From: Tychonema sp. LEGE 07203
Lineage (GTDB): Bacteria; Cyanobacteriota; Cyanobacteriia; Cyanobacteriales; Microcoleaceae
Reading direction: 5' to 3'
Length of the DNA stretch: 64,000 nucleotides
Assembly: GCF_015207285.1 (NCBI RefSeq)
Contig: NZ_JADEXD010000005.1
Coordinates: forward strand, 16,364-80,363
The position numbers and the translations under genes are program-made. Shown one piece after another: positions 17,474 to 26,726 of this stretch; positions within the stretch are counted from its first letter, which is position 1, and each line of letters starts with the position of its first letter. The notes under the pieces were generated by a model. That model worked only from the letters and a program-made list of their open reading frames with translations, searched no databases and had not been told where the DNA came from.

Positions 17474-18574
17474 ATGTTAGATTCCAACACAACTGTTAAC
17501 AGCACCGATGTCAAATCGCCCAAAAAAGCAATTTCTTGGGCAAAACTGAGCGCGTTAGTAGCAGCCGTCAATTTTTCCTTGGTGATTTTTCATTTTAGTT
17601 ACCCGCAGTTGCGGCCTGTTTATCAGAGCTATTTTCCGGGTTTAGTGAAAATTTACGACCCGATTAAAGGTATTGATTCGGGTTTTCCCAATCCCGAATA
17701 CTTGCAAGCGGCTGACCAGTTTTGGCGAATAGATGCGTTTTTTATCGGGTTTTTTTGGGCGGAATTTTTGATAAAAAGTCTGTTCCATACCCGCCGCAAA
17801 CCGGGGGTAAGTTGGTTGGATTTTGTGCTGAGGCGCTGGTACGAGGTGTTTTTGCTGATTCCGATTTGGCAGGGGTGGCGGATTCTGCCGGTATTGGTGC
17901 GGCTGCACAAGTCGGGTTTGGTGAATTTAGACCGCGCCGTTGCTCAAATTACCTACGAACCGGTGGCTTATTTAGCTGATACGATGTCGGAATACATGAT
18001 GGTGCGGTTTATCAATCAAGCTCAAAGTTCGATCGAACAGGGCAACGCGGCGCAGGTACTGCTGGACCCGCAGCAGCCCTACCTTCACGTCAATCAGGAA
18101 AATACGATCGAACGAATTACCAAGCGGATTTTGGATCTGACAATTTACAAAGTTTTGCCGCAGGTGCAACCGGGTTTAGAAGAATTGCTGCACCACAATT
18201 TGGAGGCTACAATCAAAAAGTCGGATTTTTATCAACTCTTGCAAACTTTCTCTCCGATTAATATTTTGCCTCAAGAAATGACCGAACAGCTAGCAAATTA
18301 TTTGGCTCAAACTGCGGTTGATGTGGTAGCAACTACTTACGAGGACGACAAAGGGCGAAAAATTATCGATAATTTCAATGAAGAATTTAATCAAAGTTTG
18401 CGGCGGGAATTGCAAGATGAGAAAACTCTGGGCGAATTGCAGTCGCTGCTGTCGGATTTGTTGGAAGAAGTGAAGTTGAATTACATTGAAGGCGGGTTGA
18501 AGTCCGATCCGGAGCAAACTTTTACTGAAATTAAATCGTTGCGGGAAGTAAGGGAGAGTCGATCGAGCAATTAG
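17474..18574 (+). CDS. Membrane protein of unknown function
   Basis: 366 residues. I do not recognise a named family. Hydrophobic segments lie near 22-42 (AKLSALVAAVNFSLVIFHF), 88-110 (FWRIDAFFIGFFWAEFLIKS) and 122-145 (WYEVFLLIPIWQGWRILPV). A helical soluble domain follows to the end, with LADTMSEYMMVRFINQAQSS around 175-194 and acidic, heptad-like regions near 290-340. The topology suggests an N-terminal membrane domain with a large cytoplasmic tail. Codon usage matches its neighbours. The ATG at 17474 is preceded by an A/T-rich stretch with no strong Shine-Dalgarno sequence. Confidence 0.72.
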   Translation: MLDSNTTVNSTDVKSPKKAISWAKLSALVAAVNFSLVIFHFSYPQLRPVYQSYFPGLVKIYDPIKGIDSGFPNPEYLQAADQFWRIDAFFIGFFWAEFLIKSLFHTRRKPGVSWLDFVLRRWYEVFLLIPIWQGWRILPVLVRLHKSGLVNLDRAVAQITYEPVAYLADTMSEYMMVRFINQAQSSIEQGNAAQVLLDPQQPYLHVNQENTIERITKRILDLTIYKVLPQVQPGLEELLHHNLEATIKKSDFYQLLQTFSPINILPQEMTEQLANYLAQTAVDVVATTYEDDKGRKIIDNFNEEFNQSLRRELQDEKTLGELQSLLSDLLEEVKLNYIEGGLKSDPEQTFTEIKSLREVRESRSSN

Positions 18575-18622
18575 TTTCGGGTTTGTGAATTGAATTCTTT
18601 TATTCCTTCTTCCTTGCTTGCG

Positions 18623-19057
18623 ATGACTCAAATTCATGTTGCGATCGCCATTTTATACCGAGACGGCAAGTTTCTCTGCCAGTTGCGGGACGACATTCCT
18701 GATATCAGATATCCCGGACATTGGGCTTTGTTTGGCGGACACTTGGAGGCGGGAGAAACTGCGGAAGTGGCTGTGTTGCGGGAATTAGTAGAGGAAATTG
18801 GCTGGGCTCCTGCAAGTGTTTCTGTTTTCTGTTGCGATGTCGAAGCAGATGTTGTTCGCCATGTTTTTCACTCACAACTTAGCGCGGATGTCAAGGATTT
18901 AGTTTTGCTTGAAGGTTGGGATATGCAGTTGTTGACTGCCGGGGATATTCGGGCTGGTAAATGTTATTCTCAAAAGTCTGGAGATGTGCGACCTTTGGGC
19001 AGTGCTCACCAGCGTATTTTATTGAGTTTTATTGATGCTAATCTGTCGCGCCAATAA
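18623..19057 (+). CDS. Nudix hydrolase whose last codons lie inside a repeat element
   Basis: 144 residues from ATG 18623; an upstream TTG at 18590 is less likely. Nudix enzymes cleave nucleoside diphosphates linked to another group. The box is complete at 39-61: GHLEAGETAEVAVLRELVEE, then IGW, with Gly39, Glu45, Arg53, Glu54, Glu57 and Glu58. The substrate is unknown; similar short cyanobacterial proteins are often called ADP-ribose or mutator-type. From 19039 the coding sequence runs into the repeat element that starts TAATCTG, so the final residues NLSRQ and the TAA stop come from the element. The native C-terminus has thus been replaced or trimmed, but all catalytic residues are kept. Confidence 0.87.
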   Translation: MTQIHVAIAILYRDGKFLCQLRDDIPDIRYPGHWALFGGHLEAGETAEVAVLRELVEEIGWAPASVSVFCCDVEADVVRHVFHSQLSADVKDLVLLEGWDMQLLTAGDIRAGKCYSQKSGDVRPLGSAHQRILLSFIDANLSRQ

Positions 19058-19155
19058 ACATTGCATGTTAAGGGCGATACTCAAAGCCCAACCCCTACTC
19101 CCCACGCATTGTGAAGATTGTTTTTTACATCAAATTTAAATGCCCCAACAGGTTA
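19039..19155. repeat. MITE-like element C overlapping the Nudix stop codon
   Basis: 117 bp from TAATCTGTCGCGCCAATAAA to CAACAGGTTA, nearly identical to 13216-13332 in sequence and length. The Nudix gene ends inside it at 19057. Confidence 0.85.
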
Positions 19156-19243
19156 TGTCAGGGCAAAAACTCAATCCACAACAGATTAATCATCGGGTGC
19201 AGCCCTGCACCCTAGCATTGCTAGATTGCAGGGGTTTTACCAG

Positions 19244-19792
19244 TTAAGATCGAGCGGCAATCATTCCCGTTTGGCGTGCGTAGGCAAACAGCCCTCCGGC
19301 ATCAATCACTGGCCCGACATCTCCTAAAGGCTTGAGGGAGTACGTGAGGTTTTGAGTGTGGTTGATAATTCGATCGCCCGCAAAGTCGATCGTCACTTCT
19401 TGACCTGTTACAAATAAATCGCACAGCCGATCGACCGATTCGATCGGGTACAATTCACCAGTAGCCGAGCAATTGCGAAAGAAAATCCGCGCGTAAGACA
19501 AAGCCACCACGGCTTTCACGCCCGCAGCCCCCAGAGCGATCGGAGCGTGCTCGCGCGAAGAACCGCAACCAAAATTTTCGCCAGCAATTATAATCGGATA
19601 CTGGGTTTTGATTTCGCCTGCTTCGATAAACTTGCCGTAGCGATCGGGCAACCCAATCATCGCATAACTGCCTAGTTTCTCGTACTCGTCCGGCTTTGAG
19701 GGAACCAGGGTCAGGTATTCGGCAGGGATAATTTGATCTGTATCGATGTTGTCGTCTAAAACAAAAATTTTACCGCTAATTACTTTACCCAT
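19244..19792 (-). CDS. leuD: 3-isopropylmalate dehydratase small subunit (LeuD)
   Basis: 182 residues. With LeuC it isomerises 2-isopropylmalate to 3-isopropylmalate in leucine synthesis. Diagnostic motifs are VLDDNIDTDQIIPAEYL near the N-terminus and AGENFGCGSSREHAPIALG in the middle, the substrate-recognition loop of the small subunit; IFFRNCSATGELYPI follows. No leuC is next to it, so the subunit genes are separated, as is common in cyanobacteria. The ATG at 19792 is preceded by AAATAAATAAACT and a weak GGAAAT ribosome binding site. Confidence 0.96.
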   Translation of the reverse strand: MGKVISGKIFVLDDNIDTDQIIPAEYLTLVPSKPDEYEKLGSYAMIGLPDRYGKFIEAGEIKTQYPIIIAGENFGCGSSREHAPIALGAAGVKAVVALSYARIFFRNCSATGELYPIESVDRLCDLFVTGQEVTIDFAGDRIINHTQNLTYSLKPLGDVGPVIDAGGLFAYARQTGMIAARS

Positions 19793-19977
19793 AGTTTATT
19801 TATTTCCTTTTGGCGGGAGTTCGGAGGCTGTGCTGATAGTTTTAAGTGCGATCGGTATGCAAAATTTGCACCAGTTCATTTTAACCTGGCAGCGCCAGTG
19901 ATAACCTGTAGAAGTAAAAATTAGATCCGAGACTTTGGGTTGTAAATATACAGATTGCTAAGCGTCAAGATAGTTTT

Positions 19978-20850
19978 ATGGTGAATCAAATAGATGACAT
20001 TGCTCGACAAGCTCGCGAGGGTTCCGTTGCAGCGATTATTCAAATCCTTAACGACGAACTGGCACAGGTAGGGGTCAGGGCCAGAGCCGTTTTTGCCGAA
20101 GGGGTACTGCAACTGCTGTGCGAAGCTGCCACGCCCCAACTGCTAGAACAGTCTAGCTTGGTCGATCGAGTCCGAGAAATTTTGGAGGGCTTAGATCCCC
20201 GCAATATTCGCCGAGTCAACATCAACAGCCGGCTTGTGCGAGAACACCAACTGCTGTGGCTCGAAGAAATTAGCCGCGATCCCGATAATCAACTGCTGTG
20301 GTCTCAACAAATTAAACTCAGAAAGCCGAATTTGTTCAAGCGTTTGGCTTTTTCCCATCACGAACGCCAAAATCGAGGCAAGCGGGCTTTGCCGAGAATG
20401 GCTGTAGCTCGATCGATGCAGGAACCGCGGCAATTTCAGCGCGGTATCGTCGGCGGTGTCAGCTTGACCGTGCTGTTGCTGGCTGCGACTGCCGCCATCT
20501 ACAAAGGACTCAATTCCCAAGTGCCAAACACCACCGCAGCCACCACCCAAGCAGTTGGCACTGGCGCTTCGAGTCCGGCAACACCTGCTTTGAAAATTTC
20601 TAAGCAGGCTGCTAATTCTGCTGTTGATTCTTTTGCACAAGCTGTGCGAACGGCCGAGCAAGCAGCCAACGAGGGCAAAAACGCTCAATCTCGCCAGGAT
20701 TTGTTAGTCGTAGCTGCTAAGTGGCAGCAAGCTTCCGATTTGATGGCCTCGGTTCCCCCGAATCATCCCCGCTACACGACTGCTGTCAACCGGACGGCTC
20801 TTTACCGCCAAAATAGCGATAAAGCCCAACAGGAAGCACAAAATAGGTAA
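19978..20850 (+). CDS. Single-span membrane protein with a cyanobacteria-style N-terminal domain, function unknown
   Basis: 290 residues. The N-terminal 105 residues (IARQAREGSVAAIIQILNDE, then LQLLCEAATP and RRVNINSRLVREHQLLWLEE) form a compact helical domain that I associate with cyanobacterial proteins of unknown role. A single membrane helix lies at about 153-172 (GIVGGVSLTVLLLAATAAIY). The rest, about 115 residues, is Ala/Gln/Thr-rich and includes KWQQASDLMASVPPNHPRY, a helical repeat-like end. Topology is probably N-in, C-out. The ATG at 19978 is immediately followed by a GTG codon. No signal for regulation is seen. Confidence 0.72.
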   Translation: MVNQIDDIARQAREGSVAAIIQILNDELAQVGVRARAVFAEGVLQLLCEAATPQLLEQSSLVDRVREILEGLDPRNIRRVNINSRLVREHQLLWLEEISRDPDNQLLWSQQIKLRKPNLFKRLAFSHHERQNRGKRALPRMAVARSMQEPRQFQRGIVGGVSLTVLLLAATAAIYKGLNSQVPNTTAATTQAVGTGASSPATPALKISKQAANSAVDSFAQAVRTAEQAANEGKNAQSRQDLLVVAAKWQQASDLMASVPPNHPRYTTAVNRTALYRQNSDKAQQEAQNR

Positions 20851-21339
20851 GGAGGTAAGCAGGTTAACTTTAATAATAGAACTTGCTCAGTGTCTCTACA
20901 AGCAGCGAAACATTAGTTTTTGACTTAAAACTCAAAAAGCCTAATCTCGACCGCGAGTGAGGATTTGGGGATTTTTAATTTTTGCGATCGCCATCACTCG
21001 ATCGGCTGATTTGTATCACAATAAAAATTTGTTAGGATCACAAACTTAAATAGGAAACATCACAGAGTCAGCAGAGGGGTGTCACGAAGCGGTCTCTAGA
21101 AAAGTTGGATAATTATAACGGCAAGTCGATTTTCGCATTGAAGATTTAGTTGCACCATTTCGATCGGGGAACCCGAACAAAAGTCTAAAATATAGGAATC
21201 TCCACGACAAAAGTGTCGGAAAGCAAGTACCCGTTTTTTGAGGAAATCAAAATTAGTGCGAATGGGATTTATCCCGATCGGGTAATAATTCATCCCCTAA
21301 TCGAAGGGTAGAAAACAGCAAAATCCAACTAGGTCCGAT
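20851..21339. other. Intergenic region, no gene recognised
   Basis: About 490 bp. Contains CCCGATCGGGTAAT-type palindromes near 21275-21290. A 65-codon frame on the minus strand (21096-21293) lacks recognisable features. I see no RNA gene or riboswitch. Confidence 0.35.
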
Positions 21340-21370
21340 CGGGTAATTTTTTTACAAAAAAAATTACCCG
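21340..21370. terminator. Perfect 14-bp-stem palindrome, terminator-like
   Basis: CGGGTAATTTTTTT and its exact complement are separated by three bases (ACA). The T-run of each arm makes it look like a factor-independent terminator on either strand. It lies 56 bases before the earliest possible start of the histidine kinase gene. Confidence 0.65.
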
Positions 21371-21425
21371 CCGACGGGCTGCACCAACACACAAAGCAGG
21401 CTCATAAAAGTTAAGCAGACTGTGA

Positions 21426-23720
21426 TTGATAGGTTGTATATTTGCAGCGCGAGCCCACGAAAACACTTTAAAAATAAAGGCTTGTTTGCCACGATCGCCG
21501 ATCGCCAGGGAAATCAAGACTTTACTCCGATCGACGGAGATCCGTCGATCGTCTTGCACTTTGCATCTACCACAAATCGCAGAACCAGCATCAGTCCAAA
21601 AATTTCTGGATCGTCTTATGCAGTACCAGGTCGATCCTGCCCTTGAGGGGCGGCAAATTTACAAAATTCTCGCCACCACTATCGATCGAGAAATCCTGCT
21701 GCACATAGCAAATACTTTGGGCGTTGCATGGGGGGCAGATTTCTGTTTGGTTGCAGCAGCAGCCGATCTCAAAGCAATCAATCCCCATGCTTGGTGGCAA
21801 AACAAGAGCGATCGCCCAAATGCTGCCAATGCCACAGCGGATTCAACTCCAACACCGGAACACTCTCAAACCACAAGCTTAAAATCGCCCAACATATCAC
21901 TCGACCATCCACTCCTGGCCAAAGTGCTAGCAGAGGGTAAGATAGTGGCGATATCAGATTATCTCGATCCTCCGGCAGGTTTATCCCCCAAATCCCCCGC
22001 GACACCGCTGCCTTGGGGGGCAATTTTGGCAGGGCCCGCGCGATTTGGAGGAGCTGTAAACGGCGTGATGATTGTTGGTAAGTTGCAACCTCACGAGTGG
22101 TCGGCAGCCGACAGAGAGCGCCTAGAAGCAGTATCAGACGCGATCGGTACCGCGATTTCTCACATTCAAAAAAATCAAGAAATTGCCAGTTTAAAGCAAC
22201 AGTTACAGCAACAAGCTAAATACAAAAATCTACTCAAGTCAGTTGCCGCAGCGATTGAAACGAGTTCAGAACTCGATCGAATTTTGCAGCGAGTTATTGA
22301 ACATACCGTCGATACCCTGCAAGTAGATAGAGGTCAAATCCTGCTGTTGAAATACACAGACCCCCTTTTAAAAACTTCTTCCGTCAATCGAACACCAAAA
22401 GCAAAAGTCGAATTAGTGGGCGAATCCGCTCTCAAAAAAACTGCCAAAAAACCAAAAATAGCACCAAGCAAGGCAGAAAAACTAACCGCGAGTGCCAAAA
22501 CAAAAAACCAGGATAAAACTGCTAATTCAAAATCAAAAATCCCTAATTCAAAATCAACTAACTCTCCCGCTTTTTGGCTGTCGGAATCTAATTTGTGCGA
22601 TCGGGCATTCAACAGCGCACCCCAACCCCTCGCCCTCGCTGACGCAGGCCAATCCACCGGCAACGAACCAGAAAACGTCGCAGCAATCTTGAAACTCCAA
22701 GACATTCGCGCCCTGTTGCTGGTTCCACTCACCGACACCAACAAAGAGCAAACCGTCTTGGGGTTCTTGGTATTGCAGCACTTTGCTCCCCGCCCTTGGA
22801 ACCCAGAAGAATTGGAAGTTCTCGAATCGGCGTGCGTGCTAGCCAGCAGGGCGATTATCCAAACTCAGACGATCGAGCAAGCGCAAACCCTAATCGAAGA
22901 CAGAACTTCTCAGTTGCAGCAAAGTCTAGACTTGCAGGAAAAACTGTACCTAAAATCTGCCAATCAACAAGAGCAACTTCGCAAATTGAAGCTGATGGAA
23001 GACGAGTTTCTCAGCACTATGAGTCACGAGTTGCGTACCCCCCTAACCATCATGAAGCTGGCGATTCTGATGCTCAAACAAGCCGAACAGCCCTTAGCAA
23101 GTCGGGCTAAGTATCTCGACATTCTAGAGCAGCAGTGTTCCAAGCAAACCTCTCTGGTTAACGATTTGCTCGCCCTCAAGCAGTTTGAAGCCCAGCAAGT
23201 CCCTATTTATGCGATCGAAATCGATTTCAAGCGTTTAATTCAAGATTTAGCTGGGGATTTTGAAAAAAAGTGGGCGGATAAGGAATTGACTCTGAAGCTA
23301 AATTTGCCGAAGTTTGTCGCTTGCCTGGAAACCGACCCGGACAGTCTCAAGCGGGTGCTGCTGGAACTGCTGACGAATGCTGGCAAATACTCGGCTTCTG
23401 GAAGTGCAGTGATTTTGGAGGCATCTGAGACTGGCGGCTGCATTGTCTTGAGCGTCTCTAATTTCGGGCGCGGCATTTCTGCTGCTGATTTACCCCACAT
23501 CTTTGACAAATTCCGCCGCGGCACTGGCATTACCGATCAAGCGATCGCGGGTACGGGTTTGGGTCTGGCGCTGGTAAAGTGTTTAGTAGAGCACTTGAAT
23601 GGTACTATTGATGTGTCTAGCTCTCCTGCTGAAAGTTCTGAAGCTGATGAGTTGTGGCGCACATCTTTTACTCTGAGTCTGCCAAAATCTCCAGCGGAAC
23701 TCTCTAATCTAGAAGCATAG
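21426..23720 (+). CDS. GAF-domain sensor histidine kinase
   Basis: Up to 764 residues if started at TTG 21426; the first ATG in frame is 21618 (700 residues). The sequence just before 21618 (PASVQKFLDRLMQYQVD) looks protein-like, so the true start may lie upstream. An N-terminal GAF domain (around RQIYKILATTIDREILLHIA) is followed by a short coiled coil, then a second GAF domain (AIETSSELDRILQRVIEHTV). The second domain is interrupted by a Lys/Ser/Thr-rich insert of about 70 residues. The HisKA box MSHELRTPL has its histidine codon at 23025. ATPase motifs follow: ELLTNAGKY (N), HIFDKFRRG (F) and GTGLGLALVK (G). No response regulator is adjacent, so its partner is unknown. Confidence 0.92.
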   Translation: MIGCIFAARAHENTLKIKACLPRSPIAREIKTLLRSTEIRRSSCTLHLPQIAEPASVQKFLDRLMQYQVDPALEGRQIYKILATTIDREILLHIANTLGVAWGADFCLVAAAADLKAINPHAWWQNKSDRPNAANATADSTPTPEHSQTTSLKSPNISLDHPLLAKVLAEGKIVAISDYLDPPAGLSPKSPATPLPWGAILAGPARFGGAVNGVMIVGKLQPHEWSAADRERLEAVSDAIGTAISHIQKNQEIASLKQQLQQQAKYKNLLKSVAAAIETSSELDRILQRVIEHTVDTLQVDRGQILLLKYTDPLLKTSSVNRTPKAKVELVGESALKKTAKKPKIAPSKAEKLTASAKTKNQDKTANSKSKIPNSKSTNSPAFWLSESNLCDRAFNSAPQPLALADAGQSTGNEPENVAAILKLQDIRALLLVPLTDTNKEQTVLGFLVLQHFAPRPWNPEELEVLESACVLASRAIIQTQTIEQAQTLIEDRTSQLQQSLDLQEKLYLKSANQQEQLRKLKLMEDEFLSTMSHELRTPLTIMKLAILMLKQAEQPLASRAKYLDILEQQCSKQTSLVNDLLALKQFEAQQVPIYAIEIDFKRLIQDLAGDFEKKWADKELTLKLNLPKFVACLETDPDSLKRVLLELLTNAGKYSASGSAVILEASETGGCIVLSVSNFGRGISAADLPHIFDKFRRGTGITDQAIAGTGLGLALVKCLVEHLNGTIDVSSSPAESSEADELWRTSFTLSLPKSPAELSNLEA

Positions 23721-24197
23721 TTCGGTTGAAAAGCAATTGGGAACTGGCAGCTTGTCAGGCGAAAATTTGCCTTGATAGGGAGATTTGGAAATCTGACCGA
23801 CGCTAGCAGATCCTGCTTTTTTAATTGTTTGTCTGGTTGCCTGTTTAAATTGCAGGTTCCCGATTGCTGATTGTCACGCTTGACTTTACTATCTCCGGTT
23901 ATTTCTCCGTAATTAGAGCGTGTTTGTATAAAGGTTTCTCGTGAGTAATTTAATTTTTAAATGAATTAATAAAAAAAACTTGCAGTCCTTACTACAAAAA
24001 TAGATCGGGAATTTAATTCCTGACTGCCAGCTTAATTACAATTGTCTGACCGGAGAGAAGATTGACCGAAAAAATATAGTTATTGAACTCTTTCAAAGGC
24101 CTGCAACGAAGTATTTTTCTACATCCGAGTAGGTTGATGCAGGAATGAATATCCCCTAAAAAAATGTCGCGCTGCATGGAACTAGATCCTGAATATT
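23721..24197. other. Intergenic region, nothing recognised
   Basis: 477 bp between two plus-strand genes. A/T-rich, no repeats of the families seen elsewhere and no open frame of note. It must contain the promoter of UbiB kinase 2. Confidence 0.35.
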
Positions 24198-25877
24198 ATG
24201 CTAACAAAAGCTGCACCGAAACTCCTGCGTTGGCAGCGTTCTAAATATTCGCCCCTGGCACGACAAATAGACGTTTTTGCTGCGGCGGCAAAGTTTATGT
24301 TTTTTTTGTGGTGGGATGGACTGCTGCAAAATAATTCTCCTCATACTAGAAGAATTCGCGCCCATTGGTTGGTGAATACTTTGCTGGATTTGGGCCCCAC
24401 CTTCATCAAAATCGGCCAGTCTCTCTCGACGAGGGCGGATTTGCTGCCGCTGGAGTACGTGAAGGAACTCGAACAGTTGCAGGATCGGGTTCCTGAGTTT
24501 AGTTCCGAAGAGGCGATCGCCCTTGTAGAATCAGAGTTGGGCAAGGATATTTATGCTTTGTACCGCGATTTTGACCCGTTTCCCATTGCTGCGGCGAGTC
24601 TGGGACAGGTGCACAAGGCGAGGCTGCACACCGGGGAAGATGTGATTGTCAAGGTGCAGCGTCCGGGTTTAGAAAGTTTATTCGATCTGGATGTGAAGGC
24701 GGTGCGCCAAGTGATGCGTTTTTGCGATCGCTATTTTCCGGCGACGCGCAAGTACGATTTGGAATCTATTTATCACGAGTTTTTTAAGATTTTATATCAA
24801 GAAATTGACTACGTGCAAGAAGGTAAAAATTCCGATCGATTCAGCCATAATTTTCAAGAATATCCTCAGATTATTGTTCCTAAAGTCTACTGGCAATACA
24901 CTACAAAAAAAGTGTTGACTGTCGAATACGCGCCGGGGATTAAGGTGGACGATCGCATTAGTTTGGAGGCGATTGGAGTAGATATTGCCAAGCTAAATCA
25001 AATCGGGATTTGCTGTTACTTGAAGCAATTATTAATTGACGGCTTTTTTCAAGCTGACCCGCATCCTGGAAATTTGGCTGTAACGGAAGACGGCAGCTTG
25101 ATTTTTTACGATTTTGGGATGATGGCTGAGGTGAAATCTCTGGCTAAAGACCAAATGGTCAATACTTTTTTTGCGGTGCTCAGAAAAGATACTGACGAGG
25201 TACTCAATACTTTAATGACGATCGGCTTAGTTGAACCGATGCCGGATATGATGCCGGTGCGGAGGCTGATTGCTTTTCTGTTGGATAAGTTTATTGATAA
25301 GCCGATCGACTTTCAAGCTTTTAATGAAATTAAGAACGAACTTTACATCATGTTCGAGCAGCAACCGTTTCGCTTGCCAGCAGAAATGATGTTTATTGTC
25401 AAGTCCCTGACGACTCTCGACGGCATTGCCAGAACTCTCGACCCAGACTACAATTTCTTAGCATCCGCTCAGCCTTTTGTCAAGAGTATTGCGGTGAGTA
25501 AAGGGCGCGGAAGTGCGATCGCAGAATTAGCCAGACAAGCCCGAGCTTTTATCACCTACAAGTTGCGACAGCCGAGCAAATCGCAAGTTTTCCTCAAGCG
25601 TTTGGAGCAGCGGATCGAAGATGGCGAATTGCAAATTAGAGTGCGAAATAGTTCGAGCGATCGCGCCCTCAAACGCATCAATCTAGCTCTAAAAACTCTA
25701 ATTTTTGCTTGTGTGACTGGTTTTGCGGTGCTGTCGGGTGCGGTGCTGCTGGTGGGCGGATATCAAACGGGGGCGATCGTGGCTTTTGCTGTTGCGGGAT
25801 GTGGCGGCTTATTTGCGCTGCGCTTTTTATTAAATTTGTTGGTGAAGGAAAAGCTAGATCAAATCGCTGAAAAATAA
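24198..25877 (+). CDS. UbiB/ABC1 (ADCK-type) atypical kinase 2
   Basis: 559 residues, the usual length for the family. Motifs in order: KxGQ in FIKIGQSLSTRADLLP (69-84), AAASLGQVHK (131-140), Lys152 in VKVQRPG, QEIDYVQEGKN (201-211), DGFFQADPHPGNL (281-293) and the DFG metal motif in FYDFGMM (303-309). Note Gln285 where kinase 1 has His in HGFFHAD. The C-terminus has two hydrophobic segments (about 495-550) that should anchor it in a membrane. It probably acts in plastoquinone, tocopherol or related prenyl-lipid metabolism; a tocopherol cyclase is present at 57.5 kb but is not linked. Confidence 0.93.
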   Translation: MLTKAAPKLLRWQRSKYSPLARQIDVFAAAAKFMFFLWWDGLLQNNSPHTRRIRAHWLVNTLLDLGPTFIKIGQSLSTRADLLPLEYVKELEQLQDRVPEFSSEEAIALVESELGKDIYALYRDFDPFPIAAASLGQVHKARLHTGEDVIVKVQRPGLESLFDLDVKAVRQVMRFCDRYFPATRKYDLESIYHEFFKILYQEIDYVQEGKNSDRFSHNFQEYPQIIVPKVYWQYTTKKVLTVEYAPGIKVDDRISLEAIGVDIAKLNQIGICCYLKQLLIDGFFQADPHPGNLAVTEDGSLIFYDFGMMAEVKSLAKDQMVNTFFAVLRKDTDEVLNTLMTIGLVEPMPDMMPVRRLIAFLLDKFIDKPIDFQAFNEIKNELYIMFEQQPFRLPAEMMFIVKSLTTLDGIARTLDPDYNFLASAQPFVKSIAVSKGRGSAIAELARQARAFITYKLRQPSKSQVFLKRLEQRIEDGELQIRVRNSSSDRALKRINLALKTLIFACVTGFAVLSGAVLLVGGYQTGAIVAFAVAGCGGLFALRFLLNLLVKEKLDQIAEK

Positions 25878-25904
25878 ATATGCTGGGGAATTGGGAATTG
25901 CGAT

Positions 25905-25930
25905 CGCAGTCAGGACTTTAGTCCTATAAA
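25905..25930. terminator. Hairpin after UbiB kinase 2
   Basis: CAGGACTTTAGTCCTATAAA around 25911-25930 contains the self-complementary AGGACT/AGTCCT, 36 bases after the stop codon. It has a short A/T tail, so termination is plausible but not certain. Confidence 0.4.
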
Positions 25931-26068
25931 TTTAGCATAGGTGAATCTAAGGTTAAAAAATAGAGTTTGATTGTAGCATAAATTTATTAAATTTTTAAGC
26001 TATAATCAAATCAAATCAAATCAAATTGCCCTAAGTATTCCACAATATAAGCAGCAGGAGGATTGGCT

Positions 26069-26287
26069 ATGTCAACTACTGTTCGAGAAGTTTACGATCG
26101 CGTTATTTCTACCCTTTCACCAAAGGATAGACTGCGCTTGGCAACTCTTATCCTCAACGATTTGGTGCAGCAAAATCTATCGGTAGTCGATGAAAGTGAG
26201 ACTTGGACTGAAGAAGATAAACTCGATGTGACGGCATTTTCTTTACAGTATGCGACAACCATTTTTTCTGAAAATGAGGATATTTAA
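26069..26287 (+). CDS. Putative antitoxin of a PemK/MazF-type pair
   Basis: 72 residues starting at ATG 26069, with a textbook AGGAGG about eight bases upstream. Sequence begins MSTTVREVYDRVISTLSPKD and is helical, acidic in its second half (ETWTEEDKLDV, FSENEDI). I cannot name the antitoxin family from sequence alone. It is called an antitoxin because its stop codon (26285-26287) is two bases from the GTG start of a clear PemK-like toxin gene, the usual antitoxin-first order. Translation is probably coupled. Confidence 0.72.
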   Translation: MSTTVREVYDRVISTLSPKDRLRLATLILNDLVQQNLSVVDESETWTEEDKLDVTAFSLQYATTIFSENEDI

Positions 26288-26289
26288 TA

Positions 26290-26625
26290 GTGTGTTTTAA
26301 TCCTGGTGATGTGGTGACAGTAGATTTTCCTGGTGTCACTGGCATTAAACGTCGTCCGGCGGTAATTTTATCATCAGTTACCTATAATGCAACCCGCCGC
26401 GATGTAATAGCTGGACTCCTGACTACACAGACCACTGCTTTAAGTTTAACTGATTATATACTCCTAGATTGGGCAACAGCAGGTTTACGAGTCGCTTCAG
26501 TTTTTCGCAGTTTTATTGTAACTCTACCGCCATCTTCCAACTTAGTTCTAATTGGTCATCTGTCGGAACGTGACTGGAAGGAGGTTCGTTCTTGCTTGAA
26601 AGTAGCTCTTGCGGATTTGGAATGA
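26290..26625 (+). CDS. PemK/MazF-family toxin
   Basis: 111 residues starting with GTG at 26290. The family signature lies at the N-terminus, GDVVTVDFPGVTGIKRRPAV followed by ILSS, forming the SH3-like barrel that holds the RNA-binding loop. The end, LIGHLSERDWKEVRSC, also fits. Such toxins are mRNA interferases or gyrase-type inhibitors; the MazF group cleaves RNA. The start has no ribosome binding site of its own and depends on the upstream antitoxin gene by reinitiation. The sequence shows no frameshift or early stop, so the toxin looks intact. Confidence 0.88.
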   Translation: MCFNPGDVVTVDFPGVTGIKRRPAVILSSVTYNATRRDVIAGLLTTQTTALSLTDYILLDWATAGLRVASVFRSFIVTLPPSSNLVLIGHLSERDWKEVRSCLKVALADLE

Positions 26626-26726
26626 TATAGTTGTTACTTTTGGACGAAGAAGTGTTCCAGAATATCCTCTTTAGAGCAGATTTTTATTGAATTTTGCTGA
26701 CTTGATTTATGAAATATTTGACCCTA

